Source: Gnetum montanum
Taxonomy: Eukaryota; Streptophyta; Gnetopsida; Gnetales; Gnetaceae
Assembly (NCBI GenBank): GCA_015680685.1
Contig: MNCI01008699.1
Location: 1 to 64,000 of the forward strand
Direction of reading: 5' to 3'
DNA: 64,000 nt
The notes beneath the pieces are model-generated. The model did no database searches. It was not told where the DNA came from and worked only from the letters and a program-made list of their open reading frames with translations. Positions 59,636 to 64,000 of this stretch are shown one piece after another. Made by a program: the position numbers and the translations under genes. Numbering within the stretch: position 1 is the stretch's first letter; each line of letters begins with the position of its first letter.

Positions 59636-60860
59636 TGTGATATCTAGTTCTTAGATGTAATATCAAATGTTAAATATATGTTATATCTAACATTAACAAT
59701 TATAAACATGATAGGAAAAAGGAACCTTATTAAGGAATTAAAGTTGAAAATTGAATAACTATATTTGGGTCATTCTCTAAGTGTTCTTTAAGATTATATT
59801 ACATTAGCATTTATCTCTTAAAGGTAATCCAATGTTACCACCATGGCTATGCCTAAGCCTAGCTAGAAAGGATAGTCAAGTTCTTTATTGTCTTACTTCA
59901 TTGAGCCATGTTATTTATATTTTCACTAGCTTTGCAACTTTATGCTAGCATGGCCTTTATGGATGAGGTGTAAATACCTTAGGTCAAATTCCTAAAGGCT
60001 CACTTAAGAGATGTTCTTATATTTACAACATGTCCTTTCGTTAAGAGTTTTATAATAATAATTACAACACCTTGTTATAGAACAACATCATTTGAGAATG
60101 AGGGCATGATAGGAATAGTTTAAAGTATGGTATTAGCCTTCCTAGACATTGATGAATCTAGGTTAAATCCATATGTGACTCTAAGTACGTTCACTTGGTA
60201 AATCTCTTTCCCTGATTACTAATTTTTTACAAAGTTTAAACATCATTTTTATCAAATTCATTATAATCCAACTATTTTTAAGCTATTTTATCATAAAAGA
60301 AGTAAGGTTGTGAGGAAGGCTCATGGGTAGCTAATTTATTCATTATTTCATCTATTGTTAATGTGACATCCTATTCTTAGATGTTGATAAAGTACAATCA
60401 TTCTTCACATAAAATTTTCATGTTACATGAGAATAATTTCGATTGATCGTCGAACTTGCAAATAATGGTGGAAGAAAAATAACTTAGAAGGAAAATAAAA
60501 ATAAGAGAACTTTATTAATGAAATTATTGGATACATTGTTAATGAACTTGGGTTTTCTTCATGTGATGCTCATGATTCTAGAGGGAATCCATCATTGCCA
60601 CCATGGTTAGGCCATCAGATTGAAGGGGTGATTAGCCCCTTCTTATCCTACTTCATTTGGCTCTCATCACTTGCTAATCTAGCTTCGTAACTCCATGGTG
60701 ATACAGCCTCTAATCCTAGCATTAAATGTCATAGGTCAAACCCATTTCTAAGGGGTACTATGAATAGTTACAACTCCTCATAATGGAACATCTCTTATTT
60801 TAAAGGTTAATCATAAAAGTAATGATACAATTCATCCTTAACAAGGGATAGGATGTTACA
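59636..60860 (+). mobile_element. Small LTR element (TRIM-like) or two solo LTRs
   Basis: Two diverged copies, 59636-60122 and 60362-60860, share TGTGATAT/TGTGACAT starts with TTCTTAGATGT, the CCACCATGG-TTAGGCC / CCACCATGG-CTATGCC segment, and AGGTCAAA..CTAA. The second has inverted ends (TGTGACATCC / GGATGTTACA) and flanks GTTAA and TTTAA (4 of 5). The 239-bp middle starts with TGGTATTAGCC (60128-60138), close to the tRNA-Met primer site, and ends with a purine-rich AAGAAGTAAGG stretch (60298). No coding. Orientation follows the primer site. Confidence 0.5.
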
Positions 60861-63800
60861 TTTAAGTAATTATCATGGTAGCTAGTTACCAAGGACTAAG
60901 TTGTTTATTAGCTTATCCTTTTTAGCATTGTTATAGAGGTTAAAACATATTATATAGTATAAAACGTTTGTAAAATGCTTCATCCTATTTTTTTATGGAT
61001 TTCATTCCTTCACTACTTCATTGGACTATATATAAATACTTTATTGAGCTTTAGTTTATTTTGCTGCATACAAGCAGAATCTTTAGCACATTTTGGCTTA
61101 TCCATCTATTCATAGATTAATCATATTGAAAATATCATCTCTTCTTTAACTGCTTTGGTTTAGGAAACCATGTTTATCTTCAACTACTTTAGTTGAGAAG
61201 ACTTAGCTCTGACATAACTTTTTATTTGAAGGAAAATTAATCTTGGAAATATATAGTCAAGTTGCTCATAGATGGGGCTCTAGAAAAAATTATATGTTTC
61301 ATATTTTTCCTAAATTATACAAAAATAATTGTGTATAGGTAAAATATCCCAATTACCTTGTATATCTATAGGTTGAAAAATTCTAAAATTTTACCATGCT
61401 TCTTATTATATATTCTTGTTATCATTTTTTGACTTGCCTAGAAAAATGTTCTATCTCATCCATTTCTTTCCTTAGATGAGTTTCATGTGATTTGTATTTT
61501 TTTAGCATACTTATAGGTAAGCTTAATTTTTGTATTATACATAGATAGCTTTTTATGTATATGTCTTTTGGAGATTACAACTCTTCTATTTACTCTATTA
61601 ACTAAAATGAGATTTCCATGTTTAATATATGAATTAATTTTTCGTATTCATATTTCTCATTACTTGTTCTTATTCTTGTGCTCTTATATTTTCTTATCTC
61701 TTTCTTTTCTTATTCATCTCTTAGGCTTCCAAAACTAGGGCTTAGTAATACTTAGGCTTTATCCAAAAGAAGTAACCATTAAATTTAAATGGAATATGAT
61801 TAATATGAAAACTTAACTTCCATATTAAATCAAATAATATACATAGTTCTCAAGGATAATCCTTCAATATAATTTACTTACTAGAGTTTCCCATAAAGCA
61901 TTATAATCAAATTGTACTATATAGATCTTTGTTTCAAGATCCAAACATGGAAATAACCAAATTAATGCAAATCTCATGTAATGATCTAATACTAATATGG
62001 TAAAATAATCTTAAATTAATCTACTTGGATGTATCTCAAGAAATTTCACTACACTAGCATTTCTTTTGAATAGAACTTGCAAAATTTGCATGAAGTACGT
62101 GTAGGAAAGAGTTAATACTTCTTTAGTAGATAATTGTAAATTTTGGTATCATCCTAAAACATAGTACATATGAAATGGGACTATGATGCAAATAAACTAA
62201 TTATCACAACCACATAAAAAAGAATGCACATTAATACATAGTTAATATTTACTAGGTTCATTTTATCTATTAAGTTTATCTTAAGATAATGTTATATCCA
62301 AAAGAGGTTATCATACCTCAAGGTAAAAGTTGTTCATATTGGTTATGATGTCTTAGAAGTCTCTCTATGTACTTGAATATCTATGGAATACAAATGCCTT
62401 ATGGTTGATGTAATATCTAAATCACCTAAAGGTTTGTATTCCTTGGTTTCCTTCCAAGTTAATGAGGCCCTTGATCCAACTCTAATGACTTGATGACCAT
62501 ACATAGAGTGTGAACCTTCCAAGAAATTTATGATCAATTTGGATAACATAAGATTTCAATATTTCATATTCCTTCCAAGTTACCTTGAATGTGTTTGTAG
62601 TTAAAAATTCAAAAACTCACACTTAACTAAGCTTTATTTAGAAATGATTCACGCATCCCATATTACACTTCATGGTTTTAGAAATTAGAGACATAATTCC
62701 TAAGAATGAGTGCCTACATCACATATTTCATACTAAATTCCATGGAGAGGCTTAGGTCTTGAGTTCTCATCCCAAACTAACATAATTATTCTTACCAATG
62801 TTTTCAAGAAATTGATAATGAAAGAAGACAAATATCAACTAGCATGATTATTATCTAAATCCTATTATTTTCCACATCTAATATTCTTATGCAAGTTTGG
62901 GCATGCCTAAATAATACTTTAACAATAATTTTTTATGGTTTTCATGTTATTTCTGAGTTATGAAAATAAGTTAACATCCAACATTTATGTGGTATAGATG
63001 ATGGAAGAAAAAAATGCCCTACAAAAACCATTAGATCTTGTAGTGTAATAAGAGTTGGTTAATGGCATATATATATGTACAATTACGATGAAATTACCTA
63101 TAGATTATAAAAAATAATTAACTCAATAAATGATTAGTTATTTGAGTTATGATTTGATGTTTATGGACTATCAAAAATCTTAGTAATTCTGGTTTTCGAG
63201 GTTCTTCGAGGTATGTCTCTTAGAATATTAAGGTTCTAGTTATGAAACTTCACTAGCTTGTTTTTTCCATTTTTATCTTTAAAAAAATTAAGAATCATAT
63301 AAAAATGTTGATAATTGAAAAATATAGAAAGATATCCTAACTATCACCCACACTATTTAGGTTAAAGAGTTAATGACAACTTCATTACCCTCCTTGCATG
63401 TTGCCACACACAAGGAGTTATGTCTAAAAAATTAACTACAAGACTTTAACTCCAATAGGAAAAAATCCTTGAAGTCAAAAACTGAAAATGGCAAGCATAG
63501 ATAATTAATTTACAAAGATTCCAAAAGCTTAGATATAAATTAATTTTTTACTAGAAACCAAGTGACAAGGAGAAACTCGCATGACATAAAAGCCTAAAGG
63601 ACTAAATAATAAGATCACAAACTTAGATAAGGCATGGTTCATTTATTTCAAGATTTGAAAGATGCTTGATGGTTTTTCAAGTAGGATTCTTGAATTAATT
63701 TTGGCTCCATGATAGAAGCTTTTATGCTCTTCACCACAATAGCAAATGAGAAAGTAAATGGCAAGTAAGAGATTCTTAGAGCCATATAAGCCATGTATAT

Positions 63801-64000
63801 ATATGTCTTAATTAATCCAAGGTTCTAATCCAATAGCCTAAAATAAAAAAAATAATCTCCAAAGCTGGAAGAATAAATAAATAAAGATCCATAATGGCCC
63901 AAAGAATTTGAGGTTCCATAAGTGAAGGGAATTCCAACAATAACAGTGGATTCCAAAAATTCAACTAAATAGATATTTACAAATCCAAAAAATATAATAC
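60861..64000. other. AT-rich DNA, nothing recognised
   Basis: I see no retrotransposon motif, LTR end, RNA gene or believable gene. Short AT runs (for example ATATATATAT near 63070 and 63797) are the only structure. A 68-codon minus-strand open stretch at 62343-62549 has no family motif. Confidence 0.4.

Noticed and set aside
62343-62549. Minus-strand 68-codon ORF as a host gene exon
   Set aside because: No recognised motif, no splice context and no neighbouring open exon.

Overview
The window looks like transposon-dense nuclear DNA from a large plant genome. I find no host gene that I can defend. It is AT-rich, holds plant-type Ty3/gypsy retrotransposons of the Athila and Tat lineages, a plant LINE and tRNA-like short repeats, and nearly all of it is old and mutated. 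A gymnosperm or other giant plant genome would fit, but species cannot be decided from the sequence. Position 1465 is an ambiguous base (n).

Layout. (1) 1-1480, minus strand: the 3' end of an Athila-like element (E), with a partial LTR and a piece of its third ORF. (2) About 1500-3005: a mixed zone with a minus-strand protease fragment of another Ty3/gypsy element (F) and a cluster of AAGATGTCTT words. (3) About 3010-11154, plus strand: Athila-like element C, which has gag, a third ORF and a 3' LTR but no protease, RT or integrase. Its LTR ends against a minus-strand LINE RT fragment (11155-11950). (4) 11951-14000: AT-rich, one tRNA-like repeat. (5) 14001-59177: a three-deep nest. Athila-like element A (plus) was inserted in a tRNA-like repeat. 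Athila-like element B (plus, 23251-55372) was inserted in the start of A's third ORF. Tat-like element D (minus, 30004-51959) was inserted in B's integrase. LTR pairs look least alike in A, intermediate in B and most alike in D (about 90% by eye over a sample), which agrees with the nesting order. (6) 59178-64000: the other half of the tRNA-like repeat, a small LTR-bounded element (59636-60860), then AT-rich DNA in which I see nothing.

How the parts work together. A, B and C belong to one family group: LTRs beginning TGATGAA, a tRNA-Asp-type primer site where visible, gag, protease, RT with an FMDDFSTYG-type active site, RNase H, integrase, a conserved roughly 1.3 kb non-coding block, a third ORF, a G-rich tract and the LTR. 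D is Tat-type: gag-protease, RT, two RNases H (the second of the archaeal-like kind) and integrase. D also carries a multi-exon gene on the opposite strand, between protease and RT (40952-45577). Its four downstream introns have GT-AG ends and all four keep one reading frame. D's RT region is present as three tandem copies of exactly 1483 bp spacing.

The most interesting signals are the spliced antisense gene, and a recurring pattern in which each element's LTR promoter shares its own peculiar short words with the DNA just upstream of its accessory ORF.
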